From contig NZ_SKBU01000020.1 in the NCBI RefSeq assembly GCF_004337705.1, forward strand, positions 1-64,000: a stretch of DNA of 64,000 nucleotides, read 5' to 3'. Below, in pieces: positions 35,532-43,577 of this stretch. The notes beneath the pieces are model-generated. The model ran no database searches. It saw only the letters and a program-made list of their open reading frames with translations, and was not told where the DNA came from. Origin of the DNA: Rubrobacter taiwanensis. Lineage in GTDB: Bacteria; Actinomycetota; Rubrobacteria; Rubrobacterales; Rubrobacteraceae. The translations under genes and the position numbers were made by a program. Every line of letters begins with the position of its first letter. The first letter of the stretch is position 1.

Positions 35532-36661
35532 GGGGCGTCGAGGCGGACGGCGCCGGTGGCGAGGATCATGAGCGCGGCCGAGAGAGCGAACGCCGGGCCG
35601 AAGCCGGCCGCTTCGACGATGAAGCCGAACGATGCGGCGCCGAGCCCCGTCCCGGCGTCGAAGGCCACGTTCCACAGGGTGCTAGCCAGCCCGTACTCTC
35701 CGGGCGGGACGCGATCGAACATCACCGCCAGCGTAGCGTTCTGCATCGTGCCGTAACCCGCGCCGAACAGCAGAGCCCCGCCTGCCAGCGCCGTCGCGGA
35801 GGCTCCGCTCAGCGCCAGGATCAGCATCCCGGCCGAGGCTACGAGAAGGCCGGGGAGCAGGAGCCTCTGCGGTCCGTGGCGGTCCCCGAAGCGGCCGGCC
35901 CACCAGCGCGCGGCGGTCGAGGCTGCTCCCATACAGAACAGCCCCGCGGCCGCGGATCCGGTCCCGGAAGCCGCGAGCGGCAAGAACGTGATCACGACGC
36001 CCGCCGCGATCGTGACGCTCGTGAACGTCGCGGTCGGCAGCAGGAGAGCTCTGCGCCCCATGCCACGGAGGACGTGCCCGTTCCCCGTCCGCGCCTCTGG
36101 AGTGCGGATCGAGATCCCGGCGGCGGCGAGGAGCCCCAGCAGGGGGGCTGCTGCACCGAGCAGGAAGACCGGACCGAAGCCCGCCGCTCCGGCCAGCCAG
36201 ACCCCGAGCGGCAGGCAGAAGAGCGCGGGCAGGCCGACAGCTATGCCGTAGAGGCCGATACCCTCCCCGCGGCGCCCGGCCGGGAAGAGATCTGCGACTG
36301 CCGCGCTGCCGACGACCGTAACGATGCCGAACCCGAGGCCCCGTACGAGCGTCACCGCCAGCAGCGACGCCAGGCTCTGCGTCCAGAGGTAGAGGAAGGC
36401 CGGCAGCCCGAGAAAGATGAGTCCCAGGGCCATCGCCGTCCGGTATCCGGTCCGGGGGAGCAGCCAGGGCATCGCCAGCTGGGCGGAGACCGTCGAGAGC
36501 ATGAAGGCCCCGGTCGCCAACCCGGCGGCCGGACCCCCGCCGTCCGGCCGCGCCGCGTAGAGCGGGACCACCGAGAGCAGGAGGAAGCCCCCGGAGAACG
36601 CCGCCAGCGCGGTCAGGAAGAGCCGGGCTGCCGGCGAAACCTTCTGAGCGCGATCCGGCAT
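35483..36661 (-). CDS. MFS transporter
   Basis: 392 residues with twelve predicted helices. The MFS loop-2/3 motif is degenerate (LPRTGYRTAMALGL), and the second half has RWWAGRFGDRHGPQRLLLPG, the repeat-A-like signature. It is similar in style to drug or sugar effluxers of the YfmO/Bcr type; the substrate is unknown. ATG 36661 lacks a good ribosome site and a hairpin lies directly ahead of it. It is convergent with gntR and overlaps it by 49 bases. Confidence 0.85.
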   Translation of the reverse strand: MPDRAQKVSPAARLFLTALAAFSGGFLLLSVVPLYAARPDGGGPAAGLATGAFMLSTVSAQLAMPWLLPRTGYRTAMALGLIFLGLPAFLYLWTQSLASLLAVTLVRGLGFGIVTVVGSAAVADLFPAGRRGEGIGLYGIAVGLPALFCLPLGVWLAGAAGFGPVFLLGAAAPLLGLLAAAGISIRTPEARTGNGHVLRGMGRRALLLPTATFTSVTIAAGVVITFLPLAASGTGSAAAGLFCMGAASTAARWWAGRFGDRHGPQRLLLPGLLVASAGMLILALSGASATALAGGALLFGAGYGTMQNATLAVMFDRVPPGEYGLASTLWNVAFDAGTGLGAASFGFIVEAAGFGPAFALSAALMILATGAVRLDAPHGRAAGSRRSPGRSQ

Positions 36662-36686
36662 GGTGCAAGTAGTAGTAGTAGTGTGC
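36662..36686 (-). repeat. Inverted repeat around a trinucleotide tract at the MFS start
   Basis: GGTGCA (36662-36667) and TGCACC (36681-36686) flank a run of AGT repeats. On the minus strand the second arm abuts the ATG of the MFS gene, so the hairpin could mask the start codon or be an operator. Confidence 0.45.
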
Positions 36687-36722
36687 ACCCCCCGGGAGGC
36701 GGCGGGCAAGGCGCGCCGGGTC

Positions 36723-37223
36723 TCAGGAGGTGCGCAGACGCGAGAGCAGGGCGTCGAGGCTGAAGCGTCCGGCCGAGGCGTAGACCAGGTGCAGGCCGAG
36801 TGCGAGCAGGCCCACGTCCCGCAGGAAGCTCAGCCAGAGGTTGGACGGTTCTCCGTCCGCCGTGGCGCCGAAGCAGCCGCAATCTATCTCCAGCCCCCGG
36901 ATTGCGCCCTGAAGGAGGGCCAGGATGAAGATCGCCATCATCCCGCTCACCGCCGCGGCGGCGAAGCGGGTAAAGAGCCCGACGAGCAGGTAGAAACCGA
37001 AGAGCACCTCCAGCCAGGGGAGCGCGTGGGCTGCGAGGGTCACGAACCACTCCGGCAGGTTAAGCTCGTAGGTACGGATCGAGGCCGCCAGAGCGCCCGG
37101 GTCCAGCGCTTTGACCGTTCCGGCGTAGAGGAACAGCCCCCCAAGCAGCAGGCGCGAGGCCAGGGTCACATAAGAGCCGGCCAGCAGAGATTTTACGGAG
37201 CGGGGACGTTTGTAGCTTTTCAT
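36723..37223 (-). CDS. MauE/DoxX-like membrane protein
   Basis: 166 residues with four membrane helices. Seen: LLLGGLFLYAGTVKALDP, LPWLEVLFGFYLLVGLFTR and a cysteine pair in LEIDCGCFGA (Cys115, Cys117). This is the MauE branch of the DoxX superfamily, thought to carry redox equivalents across the membrane for disulfide formation or methylamine dehydrogenase maturation. A TlpA-like thioredoxin is divergently transcribed beside it. No mau structural genes are present, so a general thiol-redox function is more likely. Confidence 0.82.
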   Translation of the reverse strand: MKSYKRPRSVKSLLAGSYVTLASRLLLGGLFLYAGTVKALDPGALAASIRTYELNLPEWFVTLAAHALPWLEVLFGFYLLVGLFTRFAAAAVSGMMAIFILALLQGAIRGLEIDCGCFGATADGEPSNLWLSFLRDVGLLALGLHLVYASAGRFSLDALLSRLRTS

Positions 37224-37236
37224 TCCCGAACCGGAT

Positions 37237-37244
37237 ACTATACT
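37237..37244. promoter_or_regulatory. Overlapping divergent -10 boxes (mauE-like / tlpA-like)
   Basis: The sequence ACTATACT contains TATACT on the plus strand (37239-37244), and its complement provides TATAGT on the minus strand. One element could serve both divergent genes, giving a plus-strand leader of about 30 bases. Confidence 0.45.
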
Positions 37245-37281
37245 ATCGCGAACCAGTCGTGCCGGCTACGCAGCGAGATCT

Positions 37282-37878
37282 ATGGCTGACAAAGATTGGA
37301 TGAGGGAGAAATCCGGCGGCAGCAAGTCCTCTCTGCCCCTGATCCTGGCCGGGATAACCGGGATCGCCATCATTGCGATCGCGGTCTTCGCCATCGTACA
37401 GGCCTCCGGCGGTCAGGGTGAATCCTTCACCCCCAACTCCCAGGGGCTTCTGCCCGCCGGCTCTCAGGCCCCGGACTTCACCGCCGACACGGTCAACGGC
37501 CGGGGAGAGGTCTCTCTGAGCGAGACCGGCGGCGCGAATGCGACCATGCTCGTCTTCTTCGCGAGCTGGTGCCCGCACTGCCAGAACGAGGCTCCGGTCA
37601 TTGCGGATCTCAAGCGGGACTACGGCGAGGACCTGCGTGTGATCATGATCGGCATAGACAGCGTGCAGGGCGACGATCCCGCAGCGGTGCGCGGCTTTGT
37701 GGAGGAGTACGGCATAGACGCTCCGGCGATCTACGAGCCCTCCCTCGGTGCCACCTATCAGGTGTCCGGCTATCCCACAACCTACGTGCTGGACGGCAGC
37801 AACGAGATAGTCGCCGCTCACGCCGGCGAGGCTCCGGAAGAGGCATTCCGCAGCTGGATAGAGGAGGCTCTAGCCTAG
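37282..37878 (+). CDS. TlpA/ResA-like thioredoxin-family protein, membrane anchored
   Basis: 198 residues. One membrane anchor (18-40) places the domain outside the cell. The thioredoxin fold has FFASWCPHC (Cys97/Cys100) and the cis-proline loop VSGYPTTYVLD, with the AhpC/TSA-like insertion of ResA/TlpA proteins. It is expected to reduce or exchange disulfides of exported proteins, perhaps using electrons from the neighbouring MauE-like protein. ATG 37282 has only a weak GAG-type ribosome site. Confidence 0.9.
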   Translation: MADKDWMREKSGGSKSSLPLILAGITGIAIIAIAVFAIVQASGGQGESFTPNSQGLLPAGSQAPDFTADTVNGRGEVSLSETGGANATMLVFFASWCPHCQNEAPVIADLKRDYGEDLRVIMIGIDSVQGDDPAAVRGFVEEYGIDAPAIYEPSLGATYQVSGYPTTYVLDGSNEIVAAHAGEAPEEAFRSWIEEALA

Positions 37879-37948
37879 AGGGAGACGGCCCTCCCGAGCA
37901 GATGAGACAAGGGGCGCCCCGCAAGCACCACGAGGATAGGAGACGCCT

Positions 37949-39070
37949 ATGCCGATCGAGTTCAAGGGCAGCGAAGGCTTCACCCTGGGGGTCGAGGAAG
38001 AATTCCAGATAGTCGACGCCAGCACGGGTGAGCTCGTACCCAAGGCGGAGGAGGTCATGTCGCGGCTGCCGGAGGACCTCGCGGAGCACATCTCCTACGA
38101 GCTCTTTCTGTCCGTGGTGGAGACCAAGACCCCGGTCTGCGCCTCGGTTCCGGAGGTGCACGCCAATCTGCGCGAGCTGCGCAATCGTCTGGGCTCCTGG
38201 GTCGCCGCCTGCGGGGCCTCGCTGGCCTCCGCGGGCACCCATCCTTTCTCCCGCTATCAGGATCAGGAGATCACCCCGCAGCAGCGCTATCTGGACGTCG
38301 TGGAGCGGCTGCAGTGGGTGGCCCGCCGGGAGGTCATCATGGGGCAGCACATCCACGTCAGCGTCCCGGACGCGCACCGGTCGATAGAGGCAACCAACCG
38401 GCTCGCCGAATATGCCCCGCTGCTGTTGGCGCTCTCGGCCAACTCACCGTTCTGGCACGGCGCCCTCACCGGCTTCGAGTCCACTCGGATCAAGGTCTTC
38501 GACGGCTTCCCGCGCGCCGGGCTGCCGCCGGAGTTCGGCTCCTGGGAAGATTTCGAGCGCTACGTGGAGAAGATGGTGGCCGCCGGGGCCATCGAGGACT
38601 ACACGTTCTGCTGGTGGGACGTCCGGCCGCACGCCAAGTTCGGCACGGTAGAGGTGCGCATACCGGACGCCCAGACCCGGCTGGAGCCCGCGGTGGCCCT
38701 CACGGCCCTCATCCAGTGTCTCGTCGCCCGGGCGGTGCGCGAGGCCCCGGAGACCGTCCGGCGCTACGACCGCGACCTCACCAGTGAGAACAAGTGGCGG
38801 GCCGCCCGCTACGGGATGGAGGCCGTCTTCTACGACTTCGGGGCTCAGGAGTCCGTGCCGGCGAAGGAGATGGCGCGCCGGCTGGTGGACGAGCTGCGCC
38901 CGCTCGCAGCCGAGCTCGGCTGCGAGAGCGAGCTCTGCGGCATCCTGGACATCGTGGAGCAGGGCACCGGCAGCCGGCGGCAGCGCCGGATCTACGAGGA
39001 GAGCGGGGATCTGCTGGAGGTAGTGGCGGACCTCATAGAGGGCACCCGCCCCGCGCTGGCGGAGACTTAG
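37949..39070 (+). CDS. YbdK-type carboxylate-amine ligase (GCS2 family)
   Basis: 373 residues. GVEEEFQIVD at the start, HIHVSVPD, RIKVFDGFPRAGLPPEF, CWWDVRPHAKFGTVEVRIPD and ENKWRAARYGM match the glutamate-cysteine ligase type 2 (GCS2) family. YbdK itself has weak gamma-glutamylcysteine ligase activity; the real substrate here is unknown. ATG 37949 follows AGGAG at seven bases. It is 70 bases after the TlpA-like gene on the same strand. Confidence 0.88.
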   Translation: MPIEFKGSEGFTLGVEEEFQIVDASTGELVPKAEEVMSRLPEDLAEHISYELFLSVVETKTPVCASVPEVHANLRELRNRLGSWVAACGASLASAGTHPFSRYQDQEITPQQRYLDVVERLQWVARREVIMGQHIHVSVPDAHRSIEATNRLAEYAPLLLALSANSPFWHGALTGFESTRIKVFDGFPRAGLPPEFGSWEDFERYVEKMVAAGAIEDYTFCWWDVRPHAKFGTVEVRIPDAQTRLEPAVALTALIQCLVARAVREAPETVRRYDRDLTSENKWRAARYGMEAVFYDFGAQESVPAKEMARRLVDELRPLAAELGCESELCGILDIVEQGTGSRRQRRIYEESGDLLEVVADLIEGTRPALAET

Positions 39071-39079
39071 AAGAGCCAG

Positions 39080-39361
39080 CTACTCCTCGAACCCCAGAGA
39101 CCACATGCGGTCGAGGTCGTAATTGGAGTAGCAGCGGAAGGCCACCAGGGTCTCGGTGCGGGCAACGCCGGGTATCTGGGCCAGCTGGCCGGGTACCACG
39201 TCGGCCAGCTTCTCGAACTCGGGGATACGCACCATCGCCACCAGATCGTACTCTCCGGTCACGGAGTAGACCTCGGTGACGCCCTCCACCTTCAGCATCG
39301 CCTGGGCGGCCTCCTGCACCCGCTCGCCCTCCGTCCTGATCAGCACTATCGCCGTCACCAA
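39080..39361 (-). CDS. Stand-alone Lrp/AsnC ligand-binding (RAM) domain protein
   Basis: 93 residues with only the alpha/beta RAM fold: AIVLIRTEGERVQEAAQAM, VEGVTEVYSVTGEYDLVAMVRIPEFEKL and IPGVARTETLVAF. There is no DNA-binding domain. Such proteins form effector-binding oligomers that modulate full-length Lrp proteins or enzymes. TTG 39361 has AGGAGGTG eight bases ahead. It ends nine bases from the convergent ybdK-like stop. Confidence 0.85.
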   Translation of the reverse strand: MVTAIVLIRTEGERVQEAAQAMLKVEGVTEVYSVTGEYDLVAMVRIPEFEKLADVVPGQLAQIPGVARTETLVAFRCYSNYDLDRMWSLGFEE

Positions 39362-39375
39362 GGCGCCACCACCTC

Positions 39376-40467
39376 CTAGATCCCGAACGTGACCGTGCCC
39401 GTGAGCGTGTTGTTCTCCAGAAACTCCTCGTACTCGACCGGGCCGACCTCCACCGTCACCTCGGCGGTCTCGTTGATCTGGCCGGGCCGGAAGCCCGAGA
39501 CCTCCACCAAGGTCGTCTCCTGAGCCTCCAGCCGCCGGATCGTCGCCGTCTGCGACTGGCGCTCCATGGCCGTGTTGATAACGACCTCCACGGGGACGTC
39601 CCCCTCAGGGACCTCGCCGCCGTTTCTGACGCCCACGGTGAAGACCGGCTCGTCGCCGCCCGAGAGCACCACGTTCCCGCCGGGATAGAGGGGCTGGCCG
39701 GCCACCAGAACCTCGGTTATCTCCACCCCGTGTACGGCGTCGGGGCTGGCGGGCGCGGAGGAGGCGGAGGCCGGAGCCTCGAGCTCGACCCCCAGCGCCG
39801 CGTAGTCCATGAAGGCGGCCGGCTCGTAGAGGTAGCTCTGATCGCTCTCCTGCTCCAGCCGGCGCAGTGCCTCCCGGGAGGCCGGGAGATAGTGCTCCTC
39901 GATGATGCGGTCGCTGACGATGAAGTCCTCGACCGCGGCAGTCAGAGCCTGCCGGTACCTCTCGGGCCCCTCGCCGGCGGCGCCCGCCAGCCGCTCGGTG
40001 GCGGTCACCCGGATGCCCAGAGCGCTCACCATGTAGGGGTGGGCGTCGGCGAACTCCGGCGGCACGTCCTCGTTCATCATCGCCTGCCGGTAGAGAACGC
40101 GCTGCTCGTCAGCGACGGCCTGCAGCGCCTCGGCGTCCAGATTGGCGGGGTCACCGCCCGCCTGCTCCAGAAGCGGCTGCAGCCGGGTAGCCCCCAGAGC
40201 GGCCGAATCACTCAGGATGCTGTCCGAGCCGGTGATGTACTTCCGGATCTCGGTCGCTTCCTGACTCGCCACGCAGCCCCGGGCCACGAAGAAGATAAAG
40301 GAGAAGGAGACGAAGACCATGACCACGAAGAGGATCGCGGTCAGCCACGTCGGCAGCGCCCGGACCCTGCCGCGAACCGGTCTTCGGCCCTCGCCGGGGC
40401 GCCGGGACCGCGCAGCGCTCGGGCTGCGCGGCTTGGTGCTGGATCTGCGAGAACGCCTCTCCGCCAA
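39376..40467 (-). CDS. Membrane-anchored protein with CARDB-like domain
   Basis: 363 residues: a long basic cytosolic tail (1-38), one membrane helix (about 40-63, LTAILFVVMVFVSFSFIFFVA), a helical extracellular region (70-230) and a beta-sandwich C terminus (VTVGVRNGGEVPEGDVPVEVVI... ENNTLTGTVTF) like CARDB/FxLD-type adhesion or spacer domains. TTG 40467 is the best start though its ribosome site is weak. It lies downstream of tRNA-Leu on the same strand and just before the RAM-domain gene. Function unknown. Confidence 0.7.
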   Translation of the reverse strand: MAERRSRRSSTKPRSPSAARSRRPGEGRRPVRGRVRALPTWLTAILFVVMVFVSFSFIFFVARGCVASQEATEIRKYITGSDSILSDSAALGATRLQPLLEQAGGDPANLDAEALQAVADEQRVLYRQAMMNEDVPPEFADAHPYMVSALGIRVTATERLAGAAGEGPERYRQALTAAVEDFIVSDRIIEEHYLPASREALRRLEQESDQSYLYEPAAFMDYAALGVELEAPASASSAPASPDAVHGVEITEVLVAGQPLYPGGNVVLSGGDEPVFTVGVRNGGEVPEGDVPVEVVINTAMERQSQTATIRRLEAQETTLVEVSGFRPGQINETAEVTVEVGPVEYEEFLENNTLTGTVTFGI

Positions 40468-40517
40468 GAATCTCTTTCTCTCTCCCCCAGAGCCGGTCGC
40501 CGCAGAGTGCGGGAGAG

Positions 40518-40601
40518 TGGGCGAGGGGAGACTCGAACTCCCACGGCCTTGCGGCCACTAGACCCTGAACCTAGCGCGTCTACCAATTCCGCCACTCGCC
40601 C
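40518..40601 (-). tRNA. tRNA-Leu (anticodon CAG)
   Basis: 84 nt. The acceptor stem GGGCGAG/CTCGCCC is perfect, the D arm (GTGGCGGAATTGGTAGAC) is leucine type, the anticodon loop TTCAGGG gives CAG, the long variable arm TGGCCGCAAGGCCG marks a class II tRNA, and the T arm has GTTCGAGTC. The discriminator is A and CCA is not encoded. No integrase or attachment duplication is visible next to it. Confidence 0.95.
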
Positions 40602-40694
40602 GTTTTGCGTCTCAAGAGTATACCAAGCGTATCCGGATGTGGCCATCCCTCCGCCGCATGTAACGGGCAGCGTCAAATCCGTTCCGATTGACGA

Positions 40695-40700
40695 TACAAT
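40695..40700 (+). promoter_or_regulatory. -10 box for the kinase/fha cluster
   Basis: TACAAT, 13 bases before ATG 40714, leaves a leader of about seven bases with GGCGGG as the only ribosome-site-like sequence. No clear -35 is visible. Confidence 0.45.
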
Positions 40701-40713
40701 TACCCGCGGCGGG

Positions 40714-42288
40714 ATGGCCGAGACGCGCTACATAGAGGGCAGGGAGAGCTACATGCTGGCCGAGGTGGTCGGCCGCGGCGGGTTCGCGACGGTCTGGCGC
40801 GCCCGCCCGCTCACCGGCGGTGAGGACGTGGCGATCAAGGTCATCCCCGTCTACTCCCAAGGCGAGCGTTCGCGCGCGCTGCGCGAGGGGCAGATAGCGC
40901 AGGGTCTGAAGCATCCGAACATCGTGGAGACGCTGGAGGTAATCCCCGGCGAGACCGAGGTGTATCTGGTGACGGAGTTCATCCGGGGCGTGCCGCTGGA
41001 CGAGGCGGCCCGGCACTACACCGTCCGGGAGACTACCGACGCGATAGCCCAGATCCTGCAGGCCCTGGACTACGCCCACGGCCAGGGCATCATCCACCGG
41101 GACGTCAAACCCCAGAATGCCCTCATCGACCGGCGGGGCCGGGTCAAGCTCACAGACTTCGGGGTCGCCTACCGGGCCGGGGACACGCGCCTGACCCGGA
41201 TAGGGTTCGCCGTCGGCACGCCGGGCTACATCGCGCCGGAGATAATGGACGGTGCGGAGCCCACCGCCCTGACCGACATCTACGCCGTGGGGGCCACGGC
41301 CCGGGTGCTTTTGACCCGCAATCACGACGAGCTCCCCCCGCGCCTCTCGGAGTTCATAAACCGGACGACCGCCCCGAACCCCGCCCACCGGCCGCAGAGC
41401 GCCCGGGAGGCGCTGGAGCTCCTCACCGGCCGCAGGGCGCCCGCCACCCGAAGCCGAGGCGAGGCCGTCCGGGAGGCTAAGAAGCCCGCCCGCCGTCCGG
41501 AGCAGCTCCTGAAGGCGGTAAACGGCGTCACGGCCGCCATGCTGGCGTACATGGGGAGCGGTCTGGTGCTCACCAACGGCGCGGAGATGCTGGGTTTGGC
41601 GGCGGGCTTCGGGGTAGCGGGGTATCTGCTGCCCCGGCTGGCGGCTCTGGGTGTGATCGTGGCGCTCGCCGTGGCGCTGATGCAGGCCACGGGCAGCGTC
41701 GTGGGGTTCGCAGCCCTGGGCCTCGTGCTGGGCACCTTCTGGGTCGCCGGGGTGCGGGGTAGCGCGCGTCTTTTGCCGCTCGGACCGCTGCTCGCCGTCC
41801 CGCTCTCCTGGGTGGGGCTGGGAGCCGGGCTGCCGGTGCTGCTCGGGGCGCTCATGCGCCCGGTAGGAGCAGCGGCGGCCGCCGCTGCGGGAGCCATAAC
41901 GCTCGCGGGCTACGACCTCGCGCGCGGCACGCCCGACCCGGCCACCGGGCTGGTCGAGGCGCGCTACACGGGGCTGGAGTTCCACGCGGGCAGCTTGAAC
42001 GTGCCGGCGGGCCAGCTCGCGCCGCAGATCCAGCTCATACTGCAGCAGGCTCCCGAGATTTTGTGGCAGGCGCTGCTCTGGGCGGCGATAGCCGGGATCC
42101 TGTCCACCGCCGAGAGGGCCGGGCGCTGGGTCTGGGGAGCGGCCGCGGCCGCCGTCGGCGGCAGCCTGGGGTACGCGTTGCTGGTGGCCCAGACGCCGCA
42201 GGCGCTGGCTACCGCTGTGACTTCGCTGGGGCTCGCAGCTATAATATATTCTGTGGTCCGGGTACTGGAGTCTAGAACTGTCAGGTAG
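40714..42288 (+). CDS. Polytopic membrane Ser/Thr protein kinase
   Basis: 524 residues. The kinase domain (about 10-245) has GRGGFATVWRA, AIKV (VAIK lysine), the catalytic loop IIHRDVKPQNALID, DFG and GTPGYIAPE; the lobe after APE is short but ends with HRPQSAREALELL. Residues 265-520 contain about eight membrane helices, an unusual topology for PknB-type kinases, which usually have one. It precedes fhaA, so it may phosphorylate the FHA proteins and is opposed by the PstP phosphatase of the cluster. Confidence 0.85.
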   Translation: MAETRYIEGRESYMLAEVVGRGGFATVWRARPLTGGEDVAIKVIPVYSQGERSRALREGQIAQGLKHPNIVETLEVIPGETEVYLVTEFIRGVPLDEAARHYTVRETTDAIAQILQALDYAHGQGIIHRDVKPQNALIDRRGRVKLTDFGVAYRAGDTRLTRIGFAVGTPGYIAPEIMDGAEPTALTDIYAVGATARVLLTRNHDELPPRLSEFINRTTAPNPAHRPQSAREALELLTGRRAPATRSRGEAVREAKKPARRPEQLLKAVNGVTAAMLAYMGSGLVLTNGAEMLGLAAGFGVAGYLLPRLAALGVIVALAVALMQATGSVVGFAALGLVLGTFWVAGVRGSARLLPLGPLLAVPLSWVGLGAGLPVLLGALMRPVGAAAAAAAGAITLAGYDLARGTPDPATGLVEARYTGLEFHAGSLNVPAGQLAPQIQLILQQAPEILWQALLWAAIAGILSTAERAGRWVWGAAAAAVGGSLGYALLVAQTPQALATAVTSLGLAAIIYSVVRVLESRTVR

Positions 42289-42293
42289 GTCTC

Positions 42294-43097
42294 TTGGGCT
42301 TTCTTAAAGGTATAGAGAAGCGCATGGAGTCTCTTGTGGAGGGTGTCTTCGGACGCGCCTTCAAGCGTCAGATACACCCGGTTGAGATCGCCAAGGGCCT
42401 CACCCGTGAGATGGACGACAACCGGATGGTGAGCGTTTCTCGCACCTACGCGCCCAACGACTTCACCGTTCATCTCTCTCCGCAGGATGCGGAGGCCATA
42501 GAGCCGTACAAAGAGTCGCTCAAGGAGGAGCTCATCCAGTACGTCTCCGCCCACGCCCGCAACCACAGCTACCACATGGTCGGACCGCCCCGGGTCGAGT
42601 TCGTCACCGAGGACTCGCTCAACCTCGGAGAGTTCGGGGTCACCGCGCGGCTCACGGGCAGCGACGACCGCCGGAGGCGCGAGGAGGGAGCGCCGGAGGA
42701 CACCTCGGGCGAGACGCGCATCTTCAAGACGGCCGTTATCGAGCAGGGGACGGCGGCCATCTCCGCCGAAGACGTGCGTCAGCACGGACTGGTCAGAGAG
42801 ATAGCCGAGCTGGAGGTCGAGGGCCGCAAGTACCCGCTGGAGGGTCAGGGGCCCTGGATCATCGGCCGCTCGGAGAAGAACGACATCGTGATCTCGGACC
42901 CCAACGTTTCGCGGCGGCACGCCCGGCTCTCGCGCTCGGGCGACGGGTTCGTGATAGAGGATCTGGACTCCACCAACGGAACCCTGTTGGACGGCGCTCC
43001 CATCAAGCGGGAGCGCATCGAGGACGGCGACGAGCTGACGTTCGGCCAGAGCCGGGCCCGGTTCATCCGCCGCGCCGTCGGCCCCGGGGAGGACTAA
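42294..43097 (+). CDS. fhaA: FhaA-like FHA-domain protein (DUF3662 + FHA)
   Basis: 267 residues. The N-terminal domain FERRLEGLVEGVF-like (GIEKRMESLVEGVFGRAFK, IHPVEIAKGLTREM) is the DUF2662/3662 module of FhaA. After a linker a C-terminal FHA domain has IIGRSEKNDIVISDPNVSRRHARL and DLDSTNGTLLDG. FhaA proteins bind phosphothreonine on PknB targets such as MviN and regulate peptidoglycan export. TTG 42294 follows AGGTAGG. A TATAAT at 42240-42245 inside the kinase end might be an internal promoter. Confidence 0.92.
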   Translation: MGFLKGIEKRMESLVEGVFGRAFKRQIHPVEIAKGLTREMDDNRMVSVSRTYAPNDFTVHLSPQDAEAIEPYKESLKEELIQYVSAHARNHSYHMVGPPRVEFVTEDSLNLGEFGVTARLTGSDDRRRREEGAPEDTSGETRIFKTAVIEQGTAAISAEDVRQHGLVREIAELEVEGRKYPLEGQGPWIIGRSEKNDIVISDPNVSRRHARLSRSGDGFVIEDLDSTNGTLLDGAPIKRERIEDGDELTFGQSRARFIRRAVGPGED

Positions 43098-43102
43098 GAC
43101 CG

Positions 43103-43573
43103 TTGATAGATCTGCAGGTGCCGCTGCTCGCGGCGAAGGCTTTACTATTGTTGCTGCTTTTCGCCTTCGTATACGTGGTGGTGCGCCGGGCGGTCGGGGA
43201 TCTGCGCTCGTTGCCCAGGAACAGCGACACCTTCGTCGCCGGGGGCGGCCGGGAATCGGTGGTGGACTCGGGTTCGGAGCCGGTGTTCGTGGTTGAGGAC
43301 TCGGAGAGTCTGGCGCCGGGGACCAGGTTCGCCATCGGCGGCGGGGTGACGGTCATCGGCCGCTCCGGGAGCAGCGACATAGCCCTCCGGCACGACGATT
43401 ACGCCTCCGGCGAGCACGCCCGGCTTATGCGACGGGGCGGCGTTCTGTATATAGAGGATATGAACTCCACCAACGGCACGTTCATCAACGGCGAGAGATG
43501 TACCGGAGCCTCGGCCCTGCAGCCGGGGGATCTGGTAAAGATCGGGTCCACGACCTTCCGCTACAAGGAGTAG
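43103..43573 (+). CDS. fhaB: FhaB-like membrane-anchored FHA-domain protein
   Basis: 156 residues: an N-terminal membrane helix (about 8-28) and a C-terminal FHA domain (VIGRSGSSDIALRHDDYASGEHARL, DMNSTNGTFINGERC). FhaB/FipA reads phosphothreonine made by the cluster's kinases at the division septum. TTG 43103 starts five bases after fhaA stops, with GGAGG eleven bases ahead. Confidence 0.9.
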   Translation: MIDLQVPLLAAKALLLLLLFAFVYVVVRRAVGDLRSLPRNSDTFVAGGGRESVVDSGSEPVFVVEDSESLAPGTRFAIGGGVTVIGRSGSSDIALRHDDYASGEHARLMRRGGVLYIEDMNSTNGTFINGERCTGASALQPGDLVKIGSTTFRYKE

Positions 43574-43577
43574 GGCC

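Noticed and set aside
36723-37223. Methylamine dehydrogenase cluster
   Set aside because: Only the MauE-like membrane protein and a TlpA-like thioredoxin are present; the structural mau genes are absent.
40518-40601. tRNA-Leu as an attachment site of an integrated element
   Set aside because: No integrase, excisionase or repeated tRNA 3' end is seen on either side. The neighbours are ordinary chromosomal genes.
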